NCBI RefSeq assembly: GCF_012927345.1
Contig: NZ_JABBGJ010000037.1
Span: forward strand, 50,903 to 114,902
Direction: 5' to 3'
Source: Paraburkholderia polaris
Lineage (GTDB): Bacteria; Pseudomonadota; Gammaproteobacteria; Burkholderiales; Burkholderiaceae
Length of the DNA stretch: 64,000 bases
A program made the position numbers and the translations under genes. Shown here piece by piece: positions 33,560 to 42,343 of this stretch. The stretch's first letter is position 1; each line of letters opens with the position of its first letter. The notes under the pieces were generated by a model, which was not told the DNA's origin, did not search any database, and saw only the letters and a program-made list of their open reading frames with translations.

Positions 33560-34582
33560 TCAGGATTGCCCGGAACGGGACAGATGGCGCCGCCAGTAGC
33601 GATCAATGCAAAGCCCGGCGAGCACAAGCACAGCAGCCCATGCGACGACAACAAGCCATTGATAAACCACAGCAATACCCAGTGCCCACAAAGCAAGCAT
33701 TATGCCCGCGACCATGAAGAAATACCAAACTCGCGCCGTTGGTGCGTGCCCGAAACCGCCCTGCACCAGTCTTTGATAGTAATGTTCGCGGTGCGCCTGC
33801 CAAAATTTTTCGCCGCGGAGTAGCCGTTTAAACAGGGTAACCGACGCGTCGCCAATAAATGGGGAAAAACTGACCGCTGGGAACCAGATCGGCCAAACGC
33901 CTTCGCGCCAGCCCCAGTAGCCAAGCGCGCCGGCCAGAAAACCCAACGGAATCGAGCCCGCGTCGCCGAGAAAAATCCGGGCGGGGTGAAAATTGAACAG
34001 AAGAAAACCAGCTGCCGCGCCCGCCACCACCAGACAAGCCAGCGCAAGCGCGCGGTCCGGATGGGTCGAAATGGACGCGGCGATCGCGTAGCCGCCGAAG
34101 CCGAACAGTGCCATGCCACCGGCGAGACCGTCCGACCCATCCATGAAATTGTACAAATTGACCATCCAGACGAGTAAAAACGCCATTGCGGCCAGTACCC
34201 ACCAAGGCGCGTCGGCCGGGTAGACGACGACCAGCGCCGCCACGGCTACCGCGTGGCCGCCAAATCGGACTCGCGCGGGCAGACCGCGGCGGTCGTCGAT
34301 TTGCGACAACGCGGCTAGCAGCGCCGCCAGCAGCGCAGGCAGCCACAGCGCTGGTGCCGCCAGCCAGATAAGAGTCGCGGTCACCGGCACGATGCCCCAG
34401 CCGCCGACCCGTGGCGTTGGACGCGTGTGCAGCGAACGGTCGTTGGGGATGTCGGTGGCTAGACGCCAGGCGAAGCCGCTCCGGAGCAGAAACCATAGGA
34501 TTCCCGCGCACGCGGACAGCGCTAATACGCCCCAAAGGAGCAGGTGCACGACAGGTGCGGCAAGGAATGAAGCGATCGGCAT
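33560..34582 (-). CDS. wbiH: WbpL/WecA-family initiating glycosyl-1-phosphate transferase
   Basis: A 340-residue polytopic membrane enzyme. Seen: DRSLHTRPTPRVGGWGIV (cytoplasmic loop after helix 1), the catalytic NLYNFMDGSDGLAGG, FLGDAGSIPLGFLAGALGYW and a C-terminal His box HREHYYQRLVQGGFGH. It would transfer a 6-deoxy-HexNAc-1-P such as QuiNAc or FucNAc from the product of the neighbouring WbiI/WbiG enzymes to undecaprenyl phosphate, as WbpL does. It lies 11 bases after wbiG and 11 before wbiI, so the three are one operon. The window therefore has two enzymes of this superfamily only 2 kb apart. Confidence 0.9.
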   Translation of the reverse strand: MPIASFLAAPVVHLLLWGVLALSACAGILWFLLRSGFAWRLATDIPNDRSLHTRPTPRVGGWGIVPVTATLIWLAAPALWLPALLAALLAALSQIDDRRGLPARVRFGGHAVAVAALVVVYPADAPWWVLAAMAFLLVWMVNLYNFMDGSDGLAGGMALFGFGGYAIAASISTHPDRALALACLVVAGAAAGFLLFNFHPARIFLGDAGSIPLGFLAGALGYWGWREGVWPIWFPAVSFSPFIGDASVTLFKRLLRGEKFWQAHREHYYQRLVQGGFGHAPTARVWYFFMVAGIMLALWALGIAVVYQWLVVVAWAAVLVLAGLCIDRYWRRHLSRSGQS

Positions 34583-34593
34583 TGAGGATGGGT

Positions 34594-35553
34594 TCAGTGC
34601 GTAGAGCGATACCAGGCAGCTGTCTCCAGCAGGCCATGTTCGACGGTATGAGGTGGGTACCAGCCGAGGCGCTCGCAGATGTGAGAGCTGTCGAGACGCA
34701 ACTCGCCGATCAACCGGTCGATCTGGGCCGAGCGGCCGGTGAGGCGGCCGGCAAGGCGCAGCAAACCGACGGGAACCGGTATGAGGCGCGCCGGCGCGAG
34801 CAGTTGCGTGGCGAGCGCCCGGGCCAGCTCTGAGACGCTTAGATCGCGGCCGTCGGTGACGTGGAAGGTCTCGCCGGCGGCGCGCGGGTCGGTTGTGCAG
34901 TGCACGAGTGCGTCGGCCAGATTGTCGACGAACACGAGGCTGCGACGGGCTGCAATTGAGCCGAGCGGCAACGGAACGCCTTTCGCAATGGCATTCATCA
35001 GTTGCAGGAAGTTGGCGCGCACGCCGGGGCCGTAGACCAGTGGCGGGCGCACGATCACGATTTCAAGGCCCGATTCACGGCCGTAGTCGATCAGCGCACG
35101 CTCGGCTTCGAGCTTGGAGATGCCGTAGGGGTCTGTGGGCGCGGGTTCGTCTGCTTCGGAAATAGGTCGGCCGGCGCTGCCTTCCCCGACCGCTTTGATG
35201 CTGCTGACGAAAACCAAACGGCGCGCGCCAGCGCGGCGGGCGGCAGCAGCGACGCGCAAGGCGCCTGTGACGTTCGTCGAGCGGTAGGCGGCGAGCGGGT
35301 CGGACACTGTATCGTTGAGCAGATGGACACGAGCTGCAAGATGAATGACGCTGTCGCAATGCAAAGACTCGGGCCAGGCAAAGTCCAGACCCTGAAAGTC
35401 GTCGTGATCGACGACCCATTCATGCACGCCTTCGCCTGAACCGCCCGGACGCCGCACCAGACCCGTAACGGCATCGCCGCGTTGCTGCAGCGTGCGCGAC
35501 ACCGCCTTACCGACAAATCCGTTAGCGCCGGTGACGAGGACATTCTGGCTCAT
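34594..35553 (-). CDS. wbiG: NAD-dependent epimerase/4-reductase (WbpV/WbiG type)
   Basis: A 319-residue extended SDR. Seen: NAD-binding VTGANGFVGKAV at residues 6-17, SSIKAVGEGS (the catalytic Ser/Thr region) and YxxxK in PYGISKLEAERAL near residue 140. Together with WbiI it probably reduces the 4-keto group of a UDP-4-keto-6-deoxy-HexNAc, giving UDP-QuiNAc or UDP-FucNAc, the substrate of the adjacent WbiH. The ATG at 35553 begins the Rossmann fold; the upstream frame has no protein-like features. Which sugar is made cannot be read from the sequence. Confidence 0.88.
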   Translation of the reverse strand: MSQNVLVTGANGFVGKAVSRTLQQRGDAVTGLVRRPGGSGEGVHEWVVDHDDFQGLDFAWPESLHCDSVIHLAARVHLLNDTVSDPLAAYRSTNVTGALRVAAAARRAGARRLVFVSSIKAVGEGSAGRPISEADEPAPTDPYGISKLEAERALIDYGRESGLEIVIVRPPLVYGPGVRANFLQLMNAIAKGVPLPLGSIAARRSLVFVDNLADALVHCTTDPRAAGETFHVTDGRDLSVSELARALATQLLAPARLIPVPVGLLRLAGRLTGRSAQIDRLIGELRLDSSHICERLGWYPPHTVEHGLLETAAWYRSTH

Positions 35554-36036
35554 GCGGTTGTGGACAGGCGAAAATCGGACCCCAGTTGGTCCATGCCGGC
35601 GGACGGGGCCGGCATGGCAAGGCGGCGGGCAGGTTGTGAGGTACGGTAAAATTCGACCATCGGAAATCGAGTGCGGTTCTGGTGCACCATTGTAAGGCCG
35701 ATCGAACGCTGCTCCGAAATCGGCGGATTTCCGCTGTATCATTCAGGGTTACCCGATCGCGAAGCGCCGCGGGAAGCTTCGGTGCAATTCCGTGGCCTGC
35801 TCTACCGCCCTCCCAACGGGGGTTTACTGAGCCGTTGCCGCGGACCGCGCCAGAAACACGAGAACACATCACCGGCGTCCGTAAGCTTTTCGTCAAGTTA
35901 CAGCGCTTCGCCGCGTGCGCTGGCTATGAATCCGTCGCAGAAGAATTTTCACCCGACCGCCTTCGAGGGCGGCACATTGGGGATACCGGTGGGTCGCCGG
36001 CATCCTGAACCTTAGGTCATACGTAGAGCATTTGAT
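35554..36036. other. Divergent intergenic region wbiG / plus-strand GT island
   Basis: About 480 bases with no gene I can support. It must promote wbiG-H-I leftward and the island 36037-43407 rightward. A GGTAAAATTC stretch at 35644-35653 (plus strand) resembles a -10 element. A CGAAGC/GCTTCG inverted repeat lies near 35760-35781. Confidence 0.45.
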
Positions 36037-37029
36037 ATGAAAGTGTTGTTCGCCACGTATCCAATGGCTTTCCACACTCCAGGCGGTGGCGAGATCCAGT
36101 TGCTCGCTTACGAGAAGCACCTCCCGCAACATGGCGTCGAGGTGAAGCTGTTCGACTCTTGGAAGCCCTGCTTCCTTGACCACGATGTCATTCACTTCTT
36201 CTCGTGCGTCGGCGGCTCGTCGCATTTCTGCGCGTTCGTCAAGCGCCTCGGGTTGCCGCTGGTCGTGTCGTCCAGCCTATGGATTACGGAAGAAACGAAG
36301 CATCTCTATCCGATCGATGAAATTCGCGCTCAGCTCGGTCTTGCCGATCGCGTCGTCGCCAACTCGGAGATTGAATGCGATACGCTCGCCAGCGTGCTGA
36401 ATCTACCGCGGGAAAAATTCGTCACGGTGTACAACGGCGTTGACGACGTATTCTTCGAACGGCCGCGACCCGACCTTTTCCGGCAACACATTGGCAGCGA
36501 TGCGCCGTTCGTGTTGAACGTCGGCAACATCGAGCCGCGCAAGAACCAGCTGCGCCTGGCGCAAGCAATGAAGTCCCATCCGGATCAGAAATTGCTGCTC
36601 GTGGGTCACGTACGCGACGAAGCCTATTTCAACGAAGTGATGCAGGAAGCCGGCTCACAGGCAACCTATGTCGGGCCCCTGCCGCACGACTCCGAACTCT
36701 TGCGCTCCGCCTATCAGGCCTGCTCACTCTTCTGTTTGCCGAGCACGCTCGAAACCCCCGGTCTCGCGGCGCTCGAGGCAGCCGCACAGGGCACCCCGCT
36801 GCTAGTCACGTCCGAGGGCTCGACACGGGAGTATTTCGCGGACTACGCGACCTACGTAAACCCGAACGACAGCCACGACATCGCGCAACACATCGCGCAA
36901 GTGCTTTTGAAAACCGGCGCTGGCCACGACCGTGCAAGCCAGCGTGCAGCCAGTGCCTTGGGTAAGGAGTTTTCGTGGGCCACCACGACTGCACGCCTCG
37001 CCCAAATCTACAATACGTTAGTGAAGTGA
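36037..37029 (+). CDS. Glycosyltransferase family 4
   Basis: A 330-residue GT-B transferase, on the short side for GT4. The N-terminus MKVLFATYPMAFHTPGGGEI with the GGGE loop is shared with the minus-strand GT at 45153 (TTHSTAFMTSGGGESELV), which suggests these two belong to one subfamily. Donor-domain motifs are FVLNVGNIEPRKNQLRLAQA and the E-x7-E region LETPGLAALEAAAQG. It starts the plus-strand island; the WbsX-RgpF gene follows after 14 bases. The acceptor and donor are unknown. Confidence 0.85.
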   Translation: MKVLFATYPMAFHTPGGGEIQLLAYEKHLPQHGVEVKLFDSWKPCFLDHDVIHFFSCVGGSSHFCAFVKRLGLPLVVSSSLWITEETKHLYPIDEIRAQLGLADRVVANSEIECDTLASVLNLPREKFVTVYNGVDDVFFERPRPDLFRQHIGSDAPFVLNVGNIEPRKNQLRLAQAMKSHPDQKLLLVGHVRDEAYFNEVMQEAGSQATYVGPLPHDSELLRSAYQACSLFCLPSTLETPGLAALEAAAQGTPLLVTSEGSTREYFADYATYVNPNDSHDIAQHIAQVLLKTGAGHDRASQRAASALGKEFSWATTTARLAQIYNTLVK

Positions 37030-37043
37030 CGAAGGGAAACGGA

Positions 37044-38996
37044 ATGAACTTTTACGAAGACAAAATTGATTTGGTAAATCAATACATGCAGGATCGATTC
37101 GATCAGGCGCAAGGCGTCAAGGGATGGAACGTCAGGTACGTCCCTAAGGCACTTGATTTTGTCGACGCTGAAGCGTTGGACATCAAGGCCATCGCCTTCT
37201 ATCTTCCACAGTTTCATCCGATTCACGAAAACGACCTATGGTGGGGCAAGGGCTTCACCGAGTGGACCAATGTCACGAAAGCGGTACCGCAATTCGTCGG
37301 CCATCACCAGCCACATCTGCCGGGCGAACTCGGTTTCTACGATCTGCGTATTCCCGAAGTGATGCAGCAGCAAGCCGAACTCGCCAAGCATTACGGCATC
37401 ACCGGCTTCTGTTTCCATCACTACTGGTTTGGCGGCAAGCGGCTGCTGGAAAAGCCGCTGCAAAACCTGATTGAGCATAAGGAAATCGACATCAAGTTCT
37501 GCGTGTCTTGGGCCAACGAAAATTGGTCGCGTCGCTGGGACGGGCTTGAAGACGATATCCTGATCTCGCAGAACCACAGTCCCGAAGACGACATCAACTT
37601 CTTCGATTCGCTCGTCGAAGCATTCCGCGACGACCGCTACATCACGGTCGACGGCAAACCGGTGCTGATCGTCTACCGCGTGACCCTGCTGCCTGATGCA
37701 CATGCCACCGCCGAGCGCTGGCGTGCGCGCGCACTCGAAGTCGGCCTGCCCGGCGTCTATCTTGTCGCTGCGAAGTCGTTCAACATTACTGACCCAACCG
37801 TATTCGGTTTCGATGCCGCCGTTGAATTCCCGCCGCACCAGTCGCACGCGAAGGAAATCACCGAGCAGCACACCGTCATGAACCCGACGTACAAGGGCAA
37901 GATCTACGACTTCGAGGAAGTCGCGAACCGCCTCGGCAAGATCACCTCCGAAGATCATCTTACGTTCAAGACGGTGATGCCCTCGTGGGACAACGAAGCG
38001 CGCAAGCCAGGCGCCGGTTTTTCGTTTGTCAAGTCCACGCCGCAGAACTACGCGAAGTGGCTAAACGACGCCTGCAAGACCATGATGCAGCACAAAGACG
38101 AAGACAAACGTCTGGTGTTCATCAACGCATGGAATGAGTGGGCCGAAGGTGCGCACCTGGAACCTGATCGTTACCACGGCTATGCATATCTGCACGCCAC
38201 AGCGAATGTGCTGCGCGGCTATCGCAAGAAAACGGCTGCCGACAATTTCTACAACGAACACAACGCGAAGTTTGCCAAGAAAAGCCATACGGCCGTCGTG
38301 CTGCATTTGTACTATGAAGACCTCGCCGACAGCATGATTGCGTACATCAAGAACATCGGCAGTCCCGATGTCTTTGTGACGTTCAAGCAAGGCGTCGACC
38401 GGGCGTATCTGGACAAATTCATCGACAGCGGCCTGAATACGTATCTGCTTCCGGTCGAGAACATTGGCCGCGATATCCGGCCCTTCCTGATTGCTTATGG
38501 CGAAGTGGCCAAGCGCGGTTACGACTATTGCTGCAAGCTGCATACGAAACGCTCCCTGCACCGTGTCGACGGTGATACGTGGCGTTCGTCGCTGCTGGGT
38601 TGTCTCGCCGGGTCGGAAAGCTGCGGCAAAAAGGTCATCGACTATTTCAGCAAAAACAAGGAAGTCGGTTTGCTCGCACCGAAAGGCTCGATCACAGACC
38701 TGTCCGTACCTGAGATCCATCTAGGCAATGTCAGTTGGCTCGACGCGATTCTCGGCAAGATCGGCGAAGACTCGCTGATTGGCAACTACAACGTCCATTT
38801 CCCGTCCGGTTCGATGTTCTGGTTCAAGGTCGATGCATTGCAGAATCTGCTCGACCTGAAGCTGGAGAACGAAAGCTTCGAACTGGAAACCGGTCAACTG
38901 GACGGCACGCTGGCTCACACGATCGAGCGTCTGTTCGGCGTCTTCGCGAGCAAGAAGGGATATCAGATTCAGGAGATCGACGTTGCAAACCTGTGA
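37044..38996 (+). CDS. WbsX-type (GH99-like) domain fused to rhamnan synthesis F domain
   Basis: A 650-residue two-domain enzyme. Residues about 45-390 are a WbsX/GH99-like domain (AIAFYLPQFHPIHENDLWWG, GFTEWTNVTKA, HHYWFGGKRLLEKP, WANENWSRRWDG, INAWNEWAEGAHLEPDRYHG). Residues about 415-640 are RgpF-like (VVLHLYYEDLADSMIAYIKN, LPVENIGRDIRPFLIAYGEV, KLHTKRSLH, WRSSLLGCL). Both domains recur in rhamnose-rich O-antigen loci and are thought to take part in glycan chain assembly, in line with rfbC/D here. The ATG at 37044 follows GAAGGGAAAC; an earlier in-frame ATG overlaps the upstream gene. The precise reaction is not established. Confidence 0.87.
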   Translation: MNFYEDKIDLVNQYMQDRFDQAQGVKGWNVRYVPKALDFVDAEALDIKAIAFYLPQFHPIHENDLWWGKGFTEWTNVTKAVPQFVGHHQPHLPGELGFYDLRIPEVMQQQAELAKHYGITGFCFHHYWFGGKRLLEKPLQNLIEHKEIDIKFCVSWANENWSRRWDGLEDDILISQNHSPEDDINFFDSLVEAFRDDRYITVDGKPVLIVYRVTLLPDAHATAERWRARALEVGLPGVYLVAAKSFNITDPTVFGFDAAVEFPPHQSHAKEITEQHTVMNPTYKGKIYDFEEVANRLGKITSEDHLTFKTVMPSWDNEARKPGAGFSFVKSTPQNYAKWLNDACKTMMQHKDEDKRLVFINAWNEWAEGAHLEPDRYHGYAYLHATANVLRGYRKKTAADNFYNEHNAKFAKKSHTAVVLHLYYEDLADSMIAYIKNIGSPDVFVTFKQGVDRAYLDKFIDSGLNTYLLPVENIGRDIRPFLIAYGEVAKRGYDYCCKLHTKRSLHRVDGDTWRSSLLGCLAGSESCGKKVIDYFSKNKEVGLLAPKGSITDLSVPEIHLGNVSWLDAILGKIGEDSLIGNYNVHFPSGSMFWFKVDALQNLLDLKLENESFELETGQLDGTLAHTIERLFGVFASKKGYQIQEIDVANL

Positions 38997-39020
38997 CGCC
39001 AGCCAATCACGGAGGCGCCC

Positions 39021-39953
39021 GTGATTTCCAATAGGAACTTCGTCGATCTAGAATTCGGGCGAGACAACGGCATTCGTGAAAAGTCATTTTCTCCCGCGCT
39101 TTTGCACGTCCTTGACATCGTCAACCAAGGTTATACGGTGGTGCGCGGCACCAGCGCGCAGTTGGCCAAGTGCGACGTGACACGTGCTGCGTTTGCTCGC
39201 TTCAAGCAACGCAATCCTCAAGTGTGCGAGAGGCATGCTGACGAATACGGCCACTTGCCGCCGCTCGCCAATCTACACGGCGGGCTGCCGGAGTTGATCA
39301 ATCTGTTCTCGACGCACACGCTGATTCTGGAAATCCTCGACCACTTTCTGGAAGAAGGGGTGGTGTTTTCGTCGTCGTACACCGAGCGAAGCTCAGCGCA
39401 CGACGCCGAGCGTGATGCCCCGATGTTTCGTACCGAGCCCGAGCATCTGTACATGGGCTTGTGGTTCGCGCTCGAAGACATGGATGATCAGAACGGCTCG
39501 CTAACGCTCGTTCCGAAGGCGCACGCGCTTCCTGAGCTCGATCGCGAAAAAATTCTGCGCTCCGTATATCAACCCGGCAACAAGATCGACCCGCACTCGC
39601 CGGAACTCTGGAACGCATATCAGGCCGAATTGCGCAAGCAATGCGAACAGGCTGGACTTGCCGAACAAGCCATCTTGGTCAAAAAGGGCGACGTCGTTGT
39701 CTGGCATCCTGACATGCTGCACGGCGAAGCGCGCGTGGCAGATCCACTGCGGACGCGCCACGCACTCGTCATGCAAGTCACCCCGCCCGATATCCAGATC
39801 GGACTCCAAGACGTTTTCTACGGTGGTCGCACGCTGCCAGCAACGCAAGCTTCGTTGCTATACAAAACGGCTGGCACGCGGCGCTACGTCGATCATCAGG
39901 CAGTAGGGTTTGGGCAGCAGGTCGATTACCCAATCTCCGATCTTTCGTTTTAG
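39021..39953 (+). CDS. Phytanoyl-CoA dioxygenase (PhyH)-like Fe(II)/2-oxoglutarate protein
   Basis: A 310-residue cytoplasmic protein of the PhyH type, placed among glycosyltransferases, so probably acting on a sugar or nucleotide-sugar rather than a lipid. Seen: YMGLWFALEDMDDQNGSLTL then VPKAH (residues 144-168), the family's WIALDD..NGxLxxxPGSH core; the distal metal His in WHPDMLHGE (His234); and an Arg-rich stretch LRTRHALVMQV that would bind 2-oxoglutarate. The first metal motif, normally HxD, seems to read ERD (130-132), so His may be replaced by Glu; His127 is nearby. The GTG start at 39021 follows a GGAGG. Activity is uncertain until the metal site is tested. Confidence 0.75.
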   Translation: MISNRNFVDLEFGRDNGIREKSFSPALLHVLDIVNQGYTVVRGTSAQLAKCDVTRAAFARFKQRNPQVCERHADEYGHLPPLANLHGGLPELINLFSTHTLILEILDHFLEEGVVFSSSYTERSSAHDAERDAPMFRTEPEHLYMGLWFALEDMDDQNGSLTLVPKAHALPELDREKILRSVYQPGNKIDPHSPELWNAYQAELRKQCEQAGLAEQAILVKKGDVVVWHPDMLHGEARVADPLRTRHALVMQVTPPDIQIGLQDVFYGGRTLPATQASLLYKTAGTRRYVDHQAVGFGQQVDYPISDLSF

Positions 39954-40012
39954 TTAGGCAGGGAGATCGGCGCTGTGGCTCCGATCATTCCAATAAAGAG
40001 ATAAAACATCTG

Positions 40013-42343
40013 ATGCATCGAACCGACTGGCTTGAAGGTTTCGGCCACCCGTCCGCAAGCGTTGATTTCTCGCTCCCCAACGGAATTTATTTCCTGTTGG
40101 AGTTTCTGCCTGAATTGCAGCAATACAGCGAAAAGTCATTGCAAGACCGGCTCGCGCTCTATTTCTGGTGGGAGGCCATCGGCGCGCGCTGCTATCCGGA
40201 TTTCAAGTGGGTACTGCGCGAGCAGGATCGCGCCTGCCTCGACGCGATCGACAACGAGGTGCTGTGCAGTTCCTTCACGACGGCGATCGGCTTCTGGCTC
40301 CGGCACACTGATCCCAGCAGTCTTGAACGCCCCAGCCTAATGCGGTTGTTGTTGAGCCCGCCGGCGGAAGATCGAGACGAGCAGGTCAAGCTGCCCTACT
40401 TTCTGCATGTACTCCGGCAGGACCGCGACGACTTGCAGCGCGACTTCGATCTCGGCACACCTAGCAGCCGCCTCGCCTATCTGCGCTGGTGGGAAACCCA
40501 TGGCGCGGTCGAATATGCGCGCGCTAACTGGTCAACGAGGGATATCGTCGAGGAGCTGTCGGTACTCGAGGTGAACGATGGCGCGATACTCGCGCAGCCG
40601 CGCATGCTCAGCGTGATCTGGCGCCACAGGACAGGTCTGCAGCAGAACTACGCGATTCATACGCTCGCTGGTCAATTAGCCTATCTGGGCTGGTGGCAAG
40701 AACACGCCACAGATTACCCTTCGCTAAGCTGGTCGCCGCGTGAGGTCTTCGACAGATTGCTCAAGCTCGAAATTGCTGAAGGCACGGCACCACTCGCGCT
40801 TCCCCATCTGCTGAATCTGGTCTGGCAAGAACGGGAGGATTTGCACACCCATCTGGACCGCTCCACGTTCAAAGGCCAGTTTGCTTTCGTTCATTGGTGG
40901 CAAGAAGAAGGTCAGTCGAACTATCCGGAAAGCCAATGGTCCGCCGACGATCTGTTCGAAAAACTGATCAAGCTGAAAGCGGCGGAGTTCATCGAGGGAA
41001 TCGAACTCCCTTATTTCATTGAGCTCGTCTGGAACGAACGGAGTGATCTGACCACGGCATTCGACCGCGCCACGTTCAACGGCGTGCGCGGCATGATCCA
41101 TTGGTGGAATGAGTCTGGCAGGCACGAGTATTCGCTGCTGCGCAACGAGCTGGTTGAACCGGATGGCGTCCATGTCGGGTCAGTCGTCCAATTCGCCACG
41201 CAAGCGAACCTATCTGAGCGCGCGTATCCTTTTGGCGTGAACGTCATCGGCTTTCCGCAAGGCATCTTGGGTTTGGCCGAAGACGCTCGCATGATGGGTC
41301 ACGCGCTCGAACTCGCCTCTGTGCCCCGCGTGTTTATCAACGCGCCGATCGCGGGGCCCGCAAAAGTCGACACAACAGTCAGCCGTCTGCTGACGCTTGA
41401 TCAGAAGTACCGCGTCAGCGTTTTTTGCCTGCCGCCGCCCGAAATGATGCGGCTCTCACTCGAGGGTGGGCGCAATCTGATCGATAGCGCCACCTACAAG
41501 GTCGGCGCCTGGCCGTGGGAACTGCCTCAGTGGCCGACTGCGTTCGGGCGCGTTCACCAGTTCGTCGACGAAATCTGGGCACAAAGCCGCTTCGTGCAGA
41601 CGGCTTTCCGCAAGCTGGGCGACACGCCGGTGCATCACATGCCGATGGCCGTCGACATCCCCGCTCCCACGCAGCGTGTGCGCGGACGCTTTGGTCTGCC
41701 GGAGGACGACTTCCTGTTCTATCTGATGTTCGACGGCAATTCGTGGCTCACGCGCAAAAATCCGCTCGCGGGCGTACAGGCGTTCCAGAAGGCTTTCGAT
41801 GCATCGGTTACCGGTGTCGGGCTCGTTATCAAAGGAATGAATATCCGCGAGTCCGATCCGATCTGGAAACGTATTCGCGACATCGCCTCCCGCGACCTGC
41901 GTATTCACATAGTGTCCGAAAAGCTGACGAGGCAGGACTCGATCAACTTTATGGCATCGCTTGACTCATACATCTCGCTACATCGGAGCGAAGGCTTCGG
42001 GCGCGTCATTGCGGAAGCCATGTTGCTCGGACAGCCGGTGATCGTCACGAACTTCTCGGGCAATGTCGACTATTGCGACGCAGAGACTTCGTTCCTCGTG
42101 GACGGTGAACTGGTGCCGTTACGCGCCGGCGACTACCTGTTTCACGAAGGGCAATACTGGTGCGATCCGGACGTTGCGCAAGCCGCGCAGCAGATTCGCC
42201 GCGTGTTTGAAGACGTTGAGGCACGCACCCGGATTGCCACCGCAGGGCAGCAACGTCTGCGTCAGGATTACTCGATCGACGCCGTGTCGCATCGTTACGC
42301 CACGCGCATGGCGGAAATCGAAGCGGGAACACAAAACCAATGA
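40013..42343 (+). CDS. Glycosyltransferase family 4 with N-terminal 68-residue WW-repeats
   Basis: A 776-residue protein. Residues about 30-375 hold repeated units of about 68 residues, each with a Trp-Trp pair followed by E-x-x-G-x-x-x-Y (WW at 52, 159, 227, 295 and 364) and a LPxLLxLVWxxRxDL helix. I do not recognise this repeat as a named domain; it may form a helical scaffold. Residues about 400-770 are a GT-B transferase with VIGFPQGILGLAEDARM, FDGNSWLTRKNPLAGVQAFQ and the E-x7-E motif in LHRSEGFGRVIAEAMLLGQP. It overlaps the next GT by four bases. Membrane segments are not seen. Donor unknown. Confidence 0.85.
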   Translation: MHRTDWLEGFGHPSASVDFSLPNGIYFLLEFLPELQQYSEKSLQDRLALYFWWEAIGARCYPDFKWVLREQDRACLDAIDNEVLCSSFTTAIGFWLRHTDPSSLERPSLMRLLLSPPAEDRDEQVKLPYFLHVLRQDRDDLQRDFDLGTPSSRLAYLRWWETHGAVEYARANWSTRDIVEELSVLEVNDGAILAQPRMLSVIWRHRTGLQQNYAIHTLAGQLAYLGWWQEHATDYPSLSWSPREVFDRLLKLEIAEGTAPLALPHLLNLVWQEREDLHTHLDRSTFKGQFAFVHWWQEEGQSNYPESQWSADDLFEKLIKLKAAEFIEGIELPYFIELVWNERSDLTTAFDRATFNGVRGMIHWWNESGRHEYSLLRNELVEPDGVHVGSVVQFATQANLSERAYPFGVNVIGFPQGILGLAEDARMMGHALELASVPRVFINAPIAGPAKVDTTVSRLLTLDQKYRVSVFCLPPPEMMRLSLEGGRNLIDSATYKVGAWPWELPQWPTAFGRVHQFVDEIWAQSRFVQTAFRKLGDTPVHHMPMAVDIPAPTQRVRGRFGLPEDDFLFYLMFDGNSWLTRKNPLAGVQAFQKAFDASVTGVGLVIKGMNIRESDPIWKRIRDIASRDLRIHIVSEKLTRQDSINFMASLDSYISLHRSEGFGRVIAEAMLLGQPVIVTNFSGNVDYCDAETSFLVDGELVPLRAGDYLFHEGQYWCDPDVAQAAQQIRRVFEDVEARTRIATAGQQRLRQDYSIDAVSHRYATRMAEIEAGTQNQ

